A model generated the notes under the pieces. It ran no database searches. It was not told where the DNA came from and was given only the letters and a program-made list of their open reading frames with translations. A stretch of DNA of 64,000 bases from Acinetobacter sp. ANC 4805. GTDB taxonomy: Bacteria > Pseudomonadota > Gammaproteobacteria > Pseudomonadales > Moraxellaceae. Position 1 is the first letter of the stretch; each line of letters opens with the position of its first letter. A program made the position numbers and the translations under genes. The stretch covers positions 248,001 through 312,000 of the forward strand of contig NZ_JAKZGD010000003.1 of NCBI RefSeq assembly GCF_022549495.1, given 5' to 3'. This document shows positions 26,128 through 34,865 of the stretch, one piece after another.

Positions 26128-26160
26128 AATAAGCCTTTGAACACTAATCAAAGGCTTATT
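26128..26160. terminator. Bidirectional terminator between convergent genes
   Basis: Perfect 13-bp stem AATAAGCCTTTGA / TCAAAGGCTTATT with a 7-nt loop, between the TetR gene (plus) and the DUF6670-like gene (minus). Confidence 0.85.
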
Positions 26161-26178
26161 TTGCTTAATTCAAGACTT

Positions 26179-27279
26179 TTAATCTTTAAAGGCATTTTGA
26201 TTTTCGACATCAATATATTCAAGGTAACCACGACCTTGAACTTTTTGGTTTTGATATTCACCCGTGAAAGTGTATGCGCTCGCATAACCGATCCCATGAC
26301 CATAGCGGTATGGGCTATCAACTTCTGCAATAATGTCGAGCAGTTTGTTATTGGCATCATCTTTTACAGACCAAGAAAACAATTGCGGTAAACGCATCTT
26401 TTTGCCATTCGGTGAAACATAGTCATCTACATGGTGTGAAATGACTTTAAATTCAACATTGTTATAGACTTCAGCAGGTTGATTTGTATGGCGAACATGC
26501 AAGCTATATGCGGCTGGTTGACCTAAAATATCGGCTTTAGTTAAAAGTAGTTGAGTGGTTTCTGTCAAATTAATAATTTGATAAGTAAAGAAATCGAGAG
26601 GGAGTTTGTAAGCTTCTGGCAGCAACTTTTTAACGATACCATGTGCGCCTGCGGCTCTGGCATATTCATAGGTACATAAGCCTTCTGCGAGGGTTATTTG
26701 TCCTTGATATTCGAGTTGACCTTTAAATTTTGACAATAAACTAAAATGATCATAAATCGGGGTTTTAATAAACCAAGAGGCTTGATCTGTAACATCTAAA
26801 TCAAACTCAAACTTTAAGCCATGATAAGCACCTTTGAGGTGAATATTTGGTAAAGTGCCTTCAATTGAAACTTCTTGCCCCAACTCAATTTGCCAACCAT
26901 TTTCTTGAATATGAGTCTCTTCAGGCATGATATAGGCTTTTAATAGATGTTCATCTAAAGCGGCGGTGCTTGAAAAGAAAGTTGCTGTTTTGCGTGGATC
27001 GCCCAAAGTAATATCATCATGATCAAAAGCTAATGCCCCAGGCGTACCGAGCAAGATCATGATATTCAAATAACGATGTGGCTCAGGTAGCAATGGAAAG
27101 AAGATGCCATAGTGTGTCCATGTATAGAATTTTTCTTCAGTTCTAGGACGAATGATTTCTGGTTCAGAAAAAGGAATCGTTGAATATTTAATCGCTTGAT
27201 CTAAGGTGCTTTGTGCGAGTAATAAACTTTTACCCAAAATTTTGCTTGTAAGGGATGAGGGTGGCAATTGTTTTTTCAT
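26179..27279 (-). CDS. DUF6670-like hypothetical protein
   Basis: A 366-residue protein with no signal peptide or clear membrane helix. It contains many alternating beta-strand motifs (FDLDVTDQASWFIKTPIYDH, FSLLSKFKGQLEYQGQITLA) and a C-terminal HGIGYASAYTFTGEYQNQKV with ...GRGYLEYID. The whole resembles the lipocalin-like/AttH-CrtC fold and what I remember of Acinetobacter DUF6670 proteins. Residues FDHDD and HVDDY might bind metal. Function is unknown. It is followed by a terminator and preceded by a 105-nt gap to the DUF815 gene, so it could be cotranscribed with that ATPase. Confidence 0.65.
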   Translation of the reverse strand: MKKQLPPSSLTSKILGKSLLLAQSTLDQAIKYSTIPFSEPEIIRPRTEEKFYTWTHYGIFFPLLPEPHRYLNIMILLGTPGALAFDHDDITLGDPRKTATFFSSTAALDEHLLKAYIMPEETHIQENGWQIELGQEVSIEGTLPNIHLKGAYHGLKFEFDLDVTDQASWFIKTPIYDHFSLLSKFKGQLEYQGQITLAEGLCTYEYARAAGAHGIVKKLLPEAYKLPLDFFTYQIINLTETTQLLLTKADILGQPAAYSLHVRHTNQPAEVYNNVEFKVISHHVDDYVSPNGKKMRLPQLFSWSVKDDANNKLLDIIAEVDSPYRYGHGIGYASAYTFTGEYQNQKVQGRGYLEYIDVENQNAFKD

Positions 27280-27384
27280 CTTGTTTCCTACGTTCTTTCC
27301 AGACTGAAAAGCTAGGTTATGAAAAACAATTGCCTTTGCTAAGCGGAAATAAGGACAAAGCCAAAGCTTTTTAGGACAATCTCC

Positions 27385-28269
27385 CTAAACCTTGTTAGAC
27401 AATTTTTCAAGGTTTTGCGAACCGATCCAATGCTTAGAGAACTGATAAGCTGCACGCCCTGAACGTTGTCCACGTGCTTGGCACCATTTTAAACTTTCAG
27501 CACGAACAATGTCGTTATATTCTAAATTTGCTTGAACAATATAATGCTCAACAATTTCTAAATACAGTTGTTGATCCATTGGATAGAAGGAAAGCCACAT
27601 GCCAAAACGATCGGACAGTGAAATTTTTTCCTCAATCGCTTCTTGAGGGTGTAACTCGGTATATTGCGGAACATCGACTTTACGCACGGGCGTATTTTCA
27701 TGCATAAACTCAGGCAGTAAATGGCGGCGATTACTGGTCGCATAAATAATAAAATTGCTTGAACCTGATTGAAGTGAACCATCCAAGACACTTTTTAAAC
27801 TACGATAATTTTCATCTTCTGCGTTAAAAGCGAGATCATCACAATAAACAATAAATTTTTCAGGACGGTTTTCGATTAATTTTTGAATTTTAGGTAAATC
27901 AGAAAGATCATCACGTTCGATTTCAATTAAACGCAAACCTTGTACTGAATATGCTGTAAGTAAGGCACGAACAATGGATGATTTCCCTGTACCACGAGAA
28001 CCTGTGAGTAAAACGTCATTGGCAGGTAAACCATTGAGAAACTGCAAGGTATTTTGGATGATCTTGGCTTTTTGACGTTCAATCCCTTTCAAGTCTTCTA
28101 AATACATTTTTTTAGGTTGCTGAATTGCAAGCAATTGTTGATTTTCCCATCGAAATGCAATTGCCGAAAAATCTGTGGGTTGTTTGAGCGCAGGGAGAAC
28201 TTGTTGTAACTGTGTCAAAACACTGGATAACGATTGAAGAATAGATTCGGGTAAATCAAGAATAGCCAT
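27385..28269 (-). CDS. DUF815-family AAA-type ATPase
   Basis: A 294-residue cytoplasmic ATPase. Walker A is GSRGTGKSS near residue 92, Walker B-like FIVYCDDLAF near 140, followed by sensor-like FIIYATSNRRHLL near 175, then the family motif PVRKVDVPQYTELHP and SLSDRFGMWLSFYPM. The DUF815 family is widespread but poorly characterised. The start is taken as ATG (MAILDLPES) at 28269; a GTG at 28275 is possible. Confidence 0.88.
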   Translation of the reverse strand: MAILDLPESILQSLSSVLTQLQQVLPALKQPTDFSAIAFRWENQQLLAIQQPKKMYLEDLKGIERQKAKIIQNTLQFLNGLPANDVLLTGSRGTGKSSIVRALLTAYSVQGLRLIEIERDDLSDLPKIQKLIENRPEKFIVYCDDLAFNAEDENYRSLKSVLDGSLQSGSSNFIIYATSNRRHLLPEFMHENTPVRKVDVPQYTELHPQEAIEEKISLSDRFGMWLSFYPMDQQLYLEIVEHYIVQANLEYNDIVRAESLKWCQARGQRSGRAAYQFSKHWIGSQNLEKLSNKV

Positions 28270-28447
28270 AAACACAAACCAAACTCAGTGATTAATGAAT
28301 AGGGATACTATCATCGCTATAGTTGAAATACAGAAAATATCACGAAAAATATTGGAATTGGTTGATTTGACCCTTGATTGTTGATGCTGCTTTTTGCATT
28401 GTATAAGTGCAAGAGAATAAGCATATAATGAAAAATAAGGAATGATA

Positions 28448-29956
28448 ATGTTCAATAAATTTAAAGATAAAAAGAATATATATCAGTCACATAGAATTGC
28501 TACATTAAAAGAAAGTCTGCAACATGCAAGTTCTTATACGGAATGGAAGGAAATTGCACTAAAACTGGACGAAGAATCCGGTCGTGAAGCGTGGAAATAT
28601 GACAATCAATCGCCTTATTTTGATGCGGAAATTTTATCTAAACGATATAACTTATTAAAAAAATATCGAATGCAGCATCGTACTCTAGATTTAATTTATG
28701 TTCTTCGTGAAGGCTTATCTTATGACTTCGCCAATATTGGACATCCAATGTTATTTGCACAAACCTATATTGGTACCAAAAGAATTATCGAAAATTATGT
28801 AGAAGAGATGAGTGAATGTCTTCGCTATTTAGCTGCTAGTGAATGTATTACCTTTCAACTTAAAGAAAAGATTCAATTTTTTGAAGAATGCCAAAAGGCT
28901 TATGGCCAACCTGCGCTTATGTTTTCTGGTGGCGCAACACTTGGGTTATTTCATACAGGTGTGTGTAAGGTTTTACTTGAACAAGATCTGATGCCGCGAG
29001 TCCTTTCTGGTTCAAGTGCAGGGGCGATCATGACAGGCATGTTGGGCGTATCAGCGGCTGATAAAGTTCCTGAATTACTGAAAGGTGAACACTTTTTTAG
29101 TGATGCCTTTAAATTTAGAAAAATGACTGAATTGATTCGAGGGAATGGTGGAATTGCTGATGTGATGTATTTGAAAAAATTCCTAATGAAAAATTTGGGG
29201 GATGTAACATTTGCAGAAGCCTATCAACAGTCAAAACGCCATATTAATATTGTGATTGCGCCCTATAACACGGCACAAAATCCACGGATTATGAATGCAC
29301 TGACAGCACCGAATGTTCTGGTTTGGAGTGCTGTTTTAGCTTCCTGTGCTGTACCTGTATTATTTCCGCCTGTGCATGTAACTAGTAAGCGTTATGATGG
29401 TCAACATACGCCGTATCTAGCCAATACAAGGTGGGTGGATGGCAGCATGCGCAGTGATTTTCCACAAGAAAAAATGGCACGTCTATATAACATTAATTAC
29501 ACCATTGCCAGCCAAGTAAACCCTCATATTGTGCCTTTTATGCAAAGTGATACGGAACGATTTCGTCGAGATGTGCTGAGTTGGCCTGAGCGAATTATTC
29601 GGCATCAGGGCAAAGCGATTGCGATGGAATTTCTTGATCTAACGCGCCATTATATGGGAGATTTTTTCCCGATTCGCCGTATTTTAGATCATGGCTATGG
29701 AATCTTAGGACAACGTTACTATGGGGATGTGAATATTATCGCCAAGTATGGACTTCGGCATTATCATTACATGCTCAAAAACCCACGTCCAAAACTTTTT
29801 AAAATCTTACAGCAAGAGGGTGAAAGGGCAACATGGCCTAAAATTTCCTCCATCGAAATACATGCACGGATTGGTAAAACCATTGAGCATTGTTTAACAT
29901 CATTGCGAAAGCAGCAAGAAAAGCAGCAGAATGATTTTTACTACGTGGATCTCTGA
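28448..29956 (+). CDS. Patatin-like phospholipase with DUF3336
   Basis: A 502-residue lipase-like protein. The N-terminal about 130 residues match DUF3336 (SYDFANIGHPMLFAQTYIGT). The patatin domain has the oxyanion loop SGGATLGLFHTG, the nucleophile elbow GSSAGAIMTG near residue 192, and the Asp of the Ser-Asp dyad in WVDGSMRSDFP near 336. Related fungal and bacterial enzymes act on triacylglycerol or phospholipid. The start at 28448 has AAGG 7 nt upstream; the ATG at 28442 is too close to it. The downstream kinase-like gene overlaps its end by 26 nt, so the two are coupled. Confidence 0.9.
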   Translation: MFNKFKDKKNIYQSHRIATLKESLQHASSYTEWKEIALKLDEESGREAWKYDNQSPYFDAEILSKRYNLLKKYRMQHRTLDLIYVLREGLSYDFANIGHPMLFAQTYIGTKRIIENYVEEMSECLRYLAASECITFQLKEKIQFFEECQKAYGQPALMFSGGATLGLFHTGVCKVLLEQDLMPRVLSGSSAGAIMTGMLGVSAADKVPELLKGEHFFSDAFKFRKMTELIRGNGGIADVMYLKKFLMKNLGDVTFAEAYQQSKRHINIVIAPYNTAQNPRIMNALTAPNVLVWSAVLASCAVPVLFPPVHVTSKRYDGQHTPYLANTRWVDGSMRSDFPQEKMARLYNINYTIASQVNPHIVPFMQSDTERFRRDVLSWPERIIRHQGKAIAMEFLDLTRHYMGDFFPIRRILDHGYGILGQRYYGDVNIIAKYGLRHYHYMLKNPRPKLFKILQQEGERATWPKISSIEIHARIGKTIEHCLTSLRKQQEKQQNDFYYVDL

Positions 29957-30755
29957 TTCAAACATTCAATGGGATGGTTTAACTTTAACAACCAAATCTG
30001 AGAGCTATGCATTTGGGCGGCGTTTATATACTTTTCAGGTTGCACAGCAACAGTACTGGCTCAAATTCCATCTAGCAAATACCCATGATGTGTTGGAGCA
30101 AGCTTTTCAGCGTGAATTAGATTTCTATCAACAACATGCTCAAATTGAGCAAACTTTTTTATTAGCGCATCAAATTATTCAGCTTCGGGATATCACAACT
30201 GGTATGGGTTTTCCTGAGTGTGGGGTAGGGTTACTCAGTCCTGATACAAATCAATTTTTCGATACGATTGTCAATGTAGCGAATACTGAAGCGATTCAGC
30301 ACAAGATTCTTATTGCATTAGATGCGCTAGACAAGATGCATCAACTGGGTTGGGTTCATGGAGACTTAAAAGTTGAGCATTTCCGATTATATGAAAATTC
30401 ATGCAAATTGATTGATTTTGAGCAAAGCTGCAAATTAGAGCATTCAATACAGAATTTAACGGCGACTCCACGTTATATGGCACCTGAACTTTTTCATGGG
30501 AAGCCGAAAACCGTGCAAACTGATTTATATGCATTTGGCATTATTCTTTATGAATGGTTGTCTCAAACGAGATTATGTGCAAAAAATTATCATGATTGGG
30601 CAGTTTTACATTGCCAAAAACTAGAGATTCAATTGCCTAATGAGTTGCAGTGTTTTTTACCTTTGCTGAAAGGTCTATTGCAGAAACATAAAGAACAGCG
30701 TTTGAACTCCGTTGTTGAAGCAAAACATTGTTTAAATGTGATTGATTTGCTGTAA
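29931..30755 (+). CDS. Serine/threonine-kinase-like protein
   Basis: A 274-residue eukaryotic-type kinase fold. The N-lobe lysine is in YWLKFH near residue 44 and the helix-C glutamate in FQRELDFY near 60. The catalytic loop is HGDLKVEHFRL near 143, the metal-binding motif is IDFEQS (DFE in place of DFG), and the activation segment ends TPRYMAPELF, followed by TDLYAFGIILYEWL. Catalytic Asp and Lys are therefore kept. It overlaps the patatin gene by 26 nt, suggesting coupled expression and possibly control of lipase activity (inference). There is no membrane or sensor domain. Confidence 0.85.
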   Translation: MIFTTWISDSNIQWDGLTLTTKSESYAFGRRLYTFQVAQQQYWLKFHLANTHDVLEQAFQRELDFYQQHAQIEQTFLLAHQIIQLRDITTGMGFPECGVGLLSPDTNQFFDTIVNVANTEAIQHKILIALDALDKMHQLGWVHGDLKVEHFRLYENSCKLIDFEQSCKLEHSIQNLTATPRYMAPELFHGKPKTVQTDLYAFGIILYEWLSQTRLCAKNYHDWAVLHCQKLEIQLPNELQCFLPLLKGLLQKHKEQRLNSVVEAKHCLNVIDLL

Positions 30756-30821
30756 AAATAAACATAAATACTTGATTTGAATATTATATGTCCATTTGGT
30801 AGGGTTTTTTATCAGAAAGAC

Positions 30822-30850
30822 TTGTCATAAAGCATGTTTCTCACTAATAT
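30822..30850 (+). promoter_or_regulatory. Sigma-70 promoter of the first tRNA-Leu/Trp unit
   Basis: TTGTCA, 17-nt spacer, TAATAT. The tRNA-Leu 5' end is 12 nt after the -10 element, as expected for a short leader. Confidence 0.75.
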
Positions 30851-30861
30851 GCATATCCATC

Positions 30862-30946
30862 GGGGGCGTGGCGAAATTGGTAGACGCACTGGATTTAGGT
30901 TCCAGCGCCGCAAGGTGTAAGAGTTCGAGTCTCTTCGCCCCCACCA
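30862..30946 (+). tRNA. tRNA-Leu (anticodon UAG), copy 1
   Basis: 85 nt including an encoded CCA. Acceptor stem GGGGGCG / CGCCCCC, anticodon stem CTGGA / TCCAG around TTTAGGT giving anticodon UAG, and a long variable arm (GCCGCAAGGTG region), all class II Leu features. The body is identical to copy 2. Confidence 0.95.
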
Positions 30947-31014
30947 AATTTAAGAAGCAAGAGTATCTTGCTTTTTTTATGATTAAGTCAGAGATGGGTT
31001 AATCATACAGTTAT

Positions 31015-31088
31015 AGAGGATTGGTGTAATGGTAGCATGACGGTCTCCAAAACCGTTCGTCAAGGTTCGAGTCCTTGATCCTCTGCCA
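31015..31088 (+). tRNA. tRNA-Trp (anticodon CCA), copy 1
   Basis: 74 nt with encoded CCA. Folds fully: acceptor AGAGGAT / ATCCTCT, D stem GTGT / GCAT, anticodon stem ACGGT / ACCGT around CTCCAAA (anticodon CCA), T stem CAAGG / CCTTG. A1-U72 and discriminator G73 fit Trp. The D arm, with a GU and a UG pair, is weaker than in typical tRNA-Trp. Confidence 0.88.
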
Positions 31089-31095
31089 AATATAG

Positions 31096-31125
31096 AAAGG
31101 AACTTTGTTTAAAGTTCCTTTTTTT
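31096..31125 (+). terminator. Terminator of the first tRNA unit
   Basis: AAAGGAACTTT / AAAGTTCCTTT with a GTTT loop, then a run of T, 7 nt past the tRNA-Trp CCA. Confidence 0.85.
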
Positions 31126-31197
31126 ATTTCTACATTTTTTATTTGTATACGAAAAAAGCATTAGCTTTCAGATGCATGTTTTTTTTATAAAAAGGAC

Positions 31198-31226
31198 TTG
31201 TCAGCAAGAAAGTTTATCACTAATAT
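31198..31226 (+). promoter_or_regulatory. Sigma-70 promoter of the second tRNA-Leu/Trp unit
   Basis: TTGTCA, 17-nt spacer, TAATAT, the same elements and spacing as in the first unit although the spacer has diverged. Confidence 0.75.
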
Positions 31227-31237
31227 ACACATCCATC

Positions 31238-31322
31238 GGGGGCGTGGCGAAATTGGTAGACGCACTGGATTTAGGTTCCAGCGCCGCAAGGTGTAAGAGT
31301 TCGAGTCTCTTCGCCCCCACCA
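31238..31322 (+). tRNA. tRNA-Leu (anticodon UAG), copy 2
   Basis: Identical in its 85 nt to copy 1, starting exactly 376 nt downstream of it. Encoded CCA; class II structure; anticodon UAG. Confidence 0.95.
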
Positions 31323-31387
31323 AATTTAAAAAGTAAGTATTCTTACTTTTTATGATTAAGTCAGAGATGAATTAATCATGCAGTTAT

Positions 31388-31461
31388 AGAGGATTGGTGT
31401 AATGGTAGCATGACGGTCTCCAAAACCGTTCGTCAAGGTTCGAGTCCTTGATCCTCTGCCA
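31388..31461 (+). tRNA. tRNA-Trp (anticodon CCA), copy 2
   Basis: Identical in its 74 nt to copy 1, while the spacer between Leu and Trp genes has several substitutions and a length change. Anticodon CCA, encoded CCA end. Confidence 0.88.
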
Positions 31462-31470
31462 AATTAATAA

Positions 31471-31500
31471 AAAAGCCTTTGTATTTACAAGGGCTTTTTA
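31471..31500 (+). terminator. Terminator of the second tRNA unit
   Basis: AAAAGCC / GGCTTTT stem with a partly pairing interior and a T-rich end, 9 nt past the CCA. Confidence 0.75.
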
Positions 31501-31540
31501 TGCTTTTTGATTTAACAATTCAATTGAGAAAACCAGAAAA

Positions 31541-31570
31541 AGAATAGGGAGCATATTCGCTCCCTATTCT
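31541..31570 (-). terminator. Terminator of the M66 protease gene
   Basis: Perfect 12-bp stem AGAATAGGGAGC / GCTCCCTATTCT with a 6-nt loop, then TTTTTCT on the minus strand, 19 nt past the protease stop. Confidence 0.85.
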
Positions 31571-31589
31571 TATTTTTGATCGTGCTTGA

Positions 31590-34304
31590 TTATGGTGTTG
31601 CTAATGCTTTTGCCAATAGTGGTAAATTTTGACCTGTTGCAGCCGCTAAAATAAAGTTTTGACTTGGTGTGGTGATTGTCCATTTTTGATTATTTCCACC
31701 GCCACAGCCATAAGTAATTAATGTACCGCGACCATCTGCACTTGGCGCACCACCACCACTTAGATCTAAGCAACTGCTACCTTGACGGAACTGTTGAGTT
31801 GAACCAGTAACAGGTGTTTCCCAAATTTGGTTACTAACACTGTTATTGCAGGCAGCGAGAGTTGTACCTGATAAACAGAGTTCAGGATATTGTACGCTGT
31901 GAATTTTGCCCACAGCATCATAGATCCATAGGCTAGAATTATCGCCAGTACAGTTATTTCTACCACTCATAAATACACTTGGTTTGCCCGTGCTACTCGA
32001 AATTTCAGCTTTGAGACAAGCTGAATTCATATTTGGCATGACAAACATTGTTGCACCTGCCAGTGGATTGCTATTAGAAAGACCAAGTTGGGTGACAAAG
32101 CTTTTTAACGCGTCATTTGCAGCGGTGATATTTGCAGTTAAGTCATTGCGATAGACATTGACCCAGCGGTTTAAACGGTATAATTGTGCTTGTTGGTTGC
32201 TGAAGCGATCAAACTCTTGGCGTGCGGTTGCTGAAAGCTCATTTTTAAAATTCTTATAAGAGTCATAGAGAATTTTATTGTTTGGAGATAAATTTGCGAC
32301 GAGCTTACCTTGGTTACTGAGTAAAGCTTGTTCTAGTTGTGGGAGTTCAACTTTGCGTAAAGCTGTAAAGCCTTGTTCCTTACCAATAGTGACCGCAGCA
32401 GGGAGGGGTTGTGCATAGCTTGGAATGACAATCGACGAGAGTTTGTTGGCTTGTTCATTGGCACGTTTACAGTATAAATCAACGCTTAGAGGTGCATCAC
32501 TTTGAGCCAAATTAATATGTAGTTTGTTTGCATTGCTGCCCATGCGATTTGGGGCGAGCGCGATGTTTTCTTCTGCTTTAGATGCATATTTGACATTGAT
32601 CCAGCAGCTTGCATTTGCAAGGCTCGTCTGTGCTTGAGGGAGTGTGAAAATGTTCCCCCAGTTGCCGCGTGCAGCAGGGTAAAGCAGACCGACTTGGTTG
32701 ACAGGGTCGTAGCCACCTAAAATGGTAAAGACAGGTACACCAAATTGAGTTGGTTTTAGATAATTGCCATCAGGGCGGTTGTACCAAACTTGACTTGAGT
32801 TTGGAACTTTAGGTTGCGTGACATCCATTTGGCGTGTTGTCGCATTCCAACGTTTGTATCCTGTAGTAGAGTTGGCATCCCAAACCGCACGATCAAATGC
32901 GGGTTGTATTCTGATCTTTGTACTATAGCCTGTATAATGAGTGAAACGAGACAGAGAACTAGAGTAATTACCACCTGCCATGGCATCAGTACCGTAGGTA
33001 TAGGCATTTTGAAAGATTGGTGTACCACCTAAGCGGTTATCTAAGTTTGTATTGTTCCAATTTAAATTGCCTCGCATACGATTACGATAGGCAATATAGC
33101 CCCAGCCACTATCTGGATGATGGGCTGCCCAAAAGTAGTTTTCTCCGTTTTGTCCAGGATAGTGTCCTAAGCCATAGTGATGCCCAATTTCATGGCTAAA
33201 TTCATTACCTGCTGAATCAATCAGCGTTAAAATGCCATTACCACCACTTAAACCATGACTGACATCACCATTTTCGTATTTACCCCAAGCATGGTGAATC
33301 ACAGCACTTTGAGTCAGTTGAGGTTGTTCTTGGCTAGACATTGAAGCACTGGTTACACCCCAGTTGGCAAGGTTGATTCCTGTGCTAAAGGTGGATTTGG
33401 CTGTGTTTTCTCGCATATCACCGCTGTAAACATCACCTGTTGTGGCGCTTTTATCATTATAAATGACACCACTTGCAACCATGACTTGATTCAGTTGCAT
33501 GTCATCATACTTTGTGACGATCATTTTTGCCGCAGGAATGGTTTCAAAATAATCAGTACCCGCTTTTTCAGGTTCATTTAGCATATAGTGACCGCTAGAT
33601 TGTCGAGGTGCAGTGAGCATGCCCAAACGAATGCTTTGAACAACCAATTCACCTGGTGCTCCAAAATCAATGGATTGCGCATCGAGTCGTCCATTTTTAC
33701 GGCTGATTGGATCAACAATACGAATATTTAAACCTGGTTTGACTTCATCCCAGTTTAGAGGGACTGTCCACGTCTGTTTGGAGTATTGAACACGTGCACG
33801 AGCATCACCATTAGATTGATCTGATGCTGGAATTTGGGTTGGTTCTTGTAAAGCAACCCGACGTATTAGTCGACTATTCAAATAAATTTCTGCATTCAGT
33901 TGTTGAATGTCACCCATATCTGCACTTGGTGTGACTAAAAGAAGTGCATCTTTTTCACTGGTAAGGCGAGGCATGCTTTTCGCTTCATTACCGTTTGGGT
34001 CTACAGTATGGTTTTGTGCAAATTGAATCATTGCAGCAAAGTTACCAACAAGGTCGTTACGTATATGGCGCACATTGCCTTCTAGATCGTAGTCGTAGAA
34101 ACCAAGGGTATTCGAATCAAAAACATCTTTATTTGGCTCAGGATATGCACCAGACGTAGCGAGTGCTTTTGCTTGAGCACTTGTCGCTGATTCAGTTTTG
34201 TTATTATCGGCTGTTTCTTGTGTGTTTCCACCACAGCCAGATAATAGAGCTAATGAAATACATAAGCTCAATGTGCTTATTGAGGATTTTGTCACAATTT
34301 TCAT
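31590..34304 (-). CDS. StcE-like M66 zinc metalloprotease lipoprotein with ricin-type C-terminus
   Basis: A 904-residue secreted metalloprotease. The N-terminus has a lipobox (LALLSGCGG, Cys near residue 24), then a low-complexity Thr/Ser/Ala linker. The zinc site HEIGHHYGLGH near residue 371 is the extended HExxHxxGxxH motif, and its context GNEFSHEIGHHYGLGHYPG is very close to the M66 (StcE/TagA/CpaA-type) pattern. StcE and CpaA cleave glycosylated host proteins. Residues about 755-890 form a ricin-B-like beta-trefoil with CLKAE, SNQIWE and NNQKWT (QxW-type) repeats, which suggests carbohydrate binding. It is divergent from a two-partner secretion operon across an AT-rich gap. It is not CpaA as I know it: no cpaB-like chaperone gene lies next to it. 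Confidence 0.88.
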   Translation of the reverse strand: MKIVTKSSISTLSLCISLALLSGCGGNTQETADNNKTESATSAQAKALATSGAYPEPNKDVFDSNTLGFYDYDLEGNVRHIRNDLVGNFAAMIQFAQNHTVDPNGNEAKSMPRLTSEKDALLLVTPSADMGDIQQLNAEIYLNSRLIRRVALQEPTQIPASDQSNGDARARVQYSKQTWTVPLNWDEVKPGLNIRIVDPISRKNGRLDAQSIDFGAPGELVVQSIRLGMLTAPRQSSGHYMLNEPEKAGTDYFETIPAAKMIVTKYDDMQLNQVMVASGVIYNDKSATTGDVYSGDMRENTAKSTFSTGINLANWGVTSASMSSQEQPQLTQSAVIHHAWGKYENGDVSHGLSGGNGILTLIDSAGNEFSHEIGHHYGLGHYPGQNGENYFWAAHHPDSGWGYIAYRNRMRGNLNWNNTNLDNRLGGTPIFQNAYTYGTDAMAGGNYSSSLSRFTHYTGYSTKIRIQPAFDRAVWDANSTTGYKRWNATTRQMDVTQPKVPNSSQVWYNRPDGNYLKPTQFGVPVFTILGGYDPVNQVGLLYPAARGNWGNIFTLPQAQTSLANASCWINVKYASKAEENIALAPNRMGSNANKLHINLAQSDAPLSVDLYCKRANEQANKLSSIVIPSYAQPLPAAVTIGKEQGFTALRKVELPQLEQALLSNQGKLVANLSPNNKILYDSYKNFKNELSATARQEFDRFSNQQAQLYRLNRWVNVYRNDLTANITAANDALKSFVTQLGLSNSNPLAGATMFVMPNMNSACLKAEISSSTGKPSVFMSGRNNCTGDNSSLWIYDAVGKIHSVQYPELCLSGTTLAACNNSVSNQIWETPVTGSTQQFRQGSSCLDLSGGGAPSADGRGTLITYGCGGGNNQKWTITTPSQNFILAAATGQNLPLLAKALATP

Positions 34305-34865
34305 ATTTAGATTAACCGAATGAATAGGATGTTAAATAAAATATTGGATTTAAAATAATATAACTTAAATTGAATTACTGAGTATATAAGTAATAAATAA
34401 AATAGTTATTTTGTTGTGTGATGCTGTTCTTGTTTTTTTATTTAAGTGTTATTGGATTTTTATAAAAATAAAATATGTATAAGGCGTTCTCATCTGCTAA
34501 GATATTGTTATTATGTGACATTTATTGACATATTTTAACAAGTATTATGGGTTTTAGATGTATTTTTAAACTTTTTCTTAATTTATCATTTATTTTAATT
34601 TTATATATTTAGTATTAATTTAAAAATAATATGGTTTTAAAATAAATATAAATATTGTATCTTTGTGCTGATTTTATGTGTTTTGGTATTTTTATTTTTA
34701 AATGAACTTATTATTTTAAAATAATGTGCTTTTATTATCTTTGTTTTATCTAAAATGATATCAAAGACACATAAATTATTTTTTTTGCGTCCGTTTTATT
34801 GAAAATTAAAATGAAATGGAAATTTAAAATTTAGCGCTGATATTTAGTTTTGGGGTAGCGTAGAG
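34305..34865. other. Very AT-rich divergent intergenic region
   Basis: 561 nt between the M66 protease and the adhesin, made mostly of A and T with many TTTTA and AATAAA tracts; by eye it is far richer in AT than the flanks. No ORF, RNA gene or inverted repeat of note is seen. It must hold both promoters and is the kind of DNA bound by H-NS-type silencers (inference). Confidence 0.6.

Noticed and set aside
30796-31002. 68-codon ORF over the first tRNA-Leu
   Set aside because: It reads through the tRNA gene and its promoter; the tRNA explains the sequence.
31590-34304. CpaA, the type II secreted M66 protease of Acinetobacter
   Set aside because: This protein has a lipobox and a ricin-like C-terminus, and no chaperone gene is adjacent.
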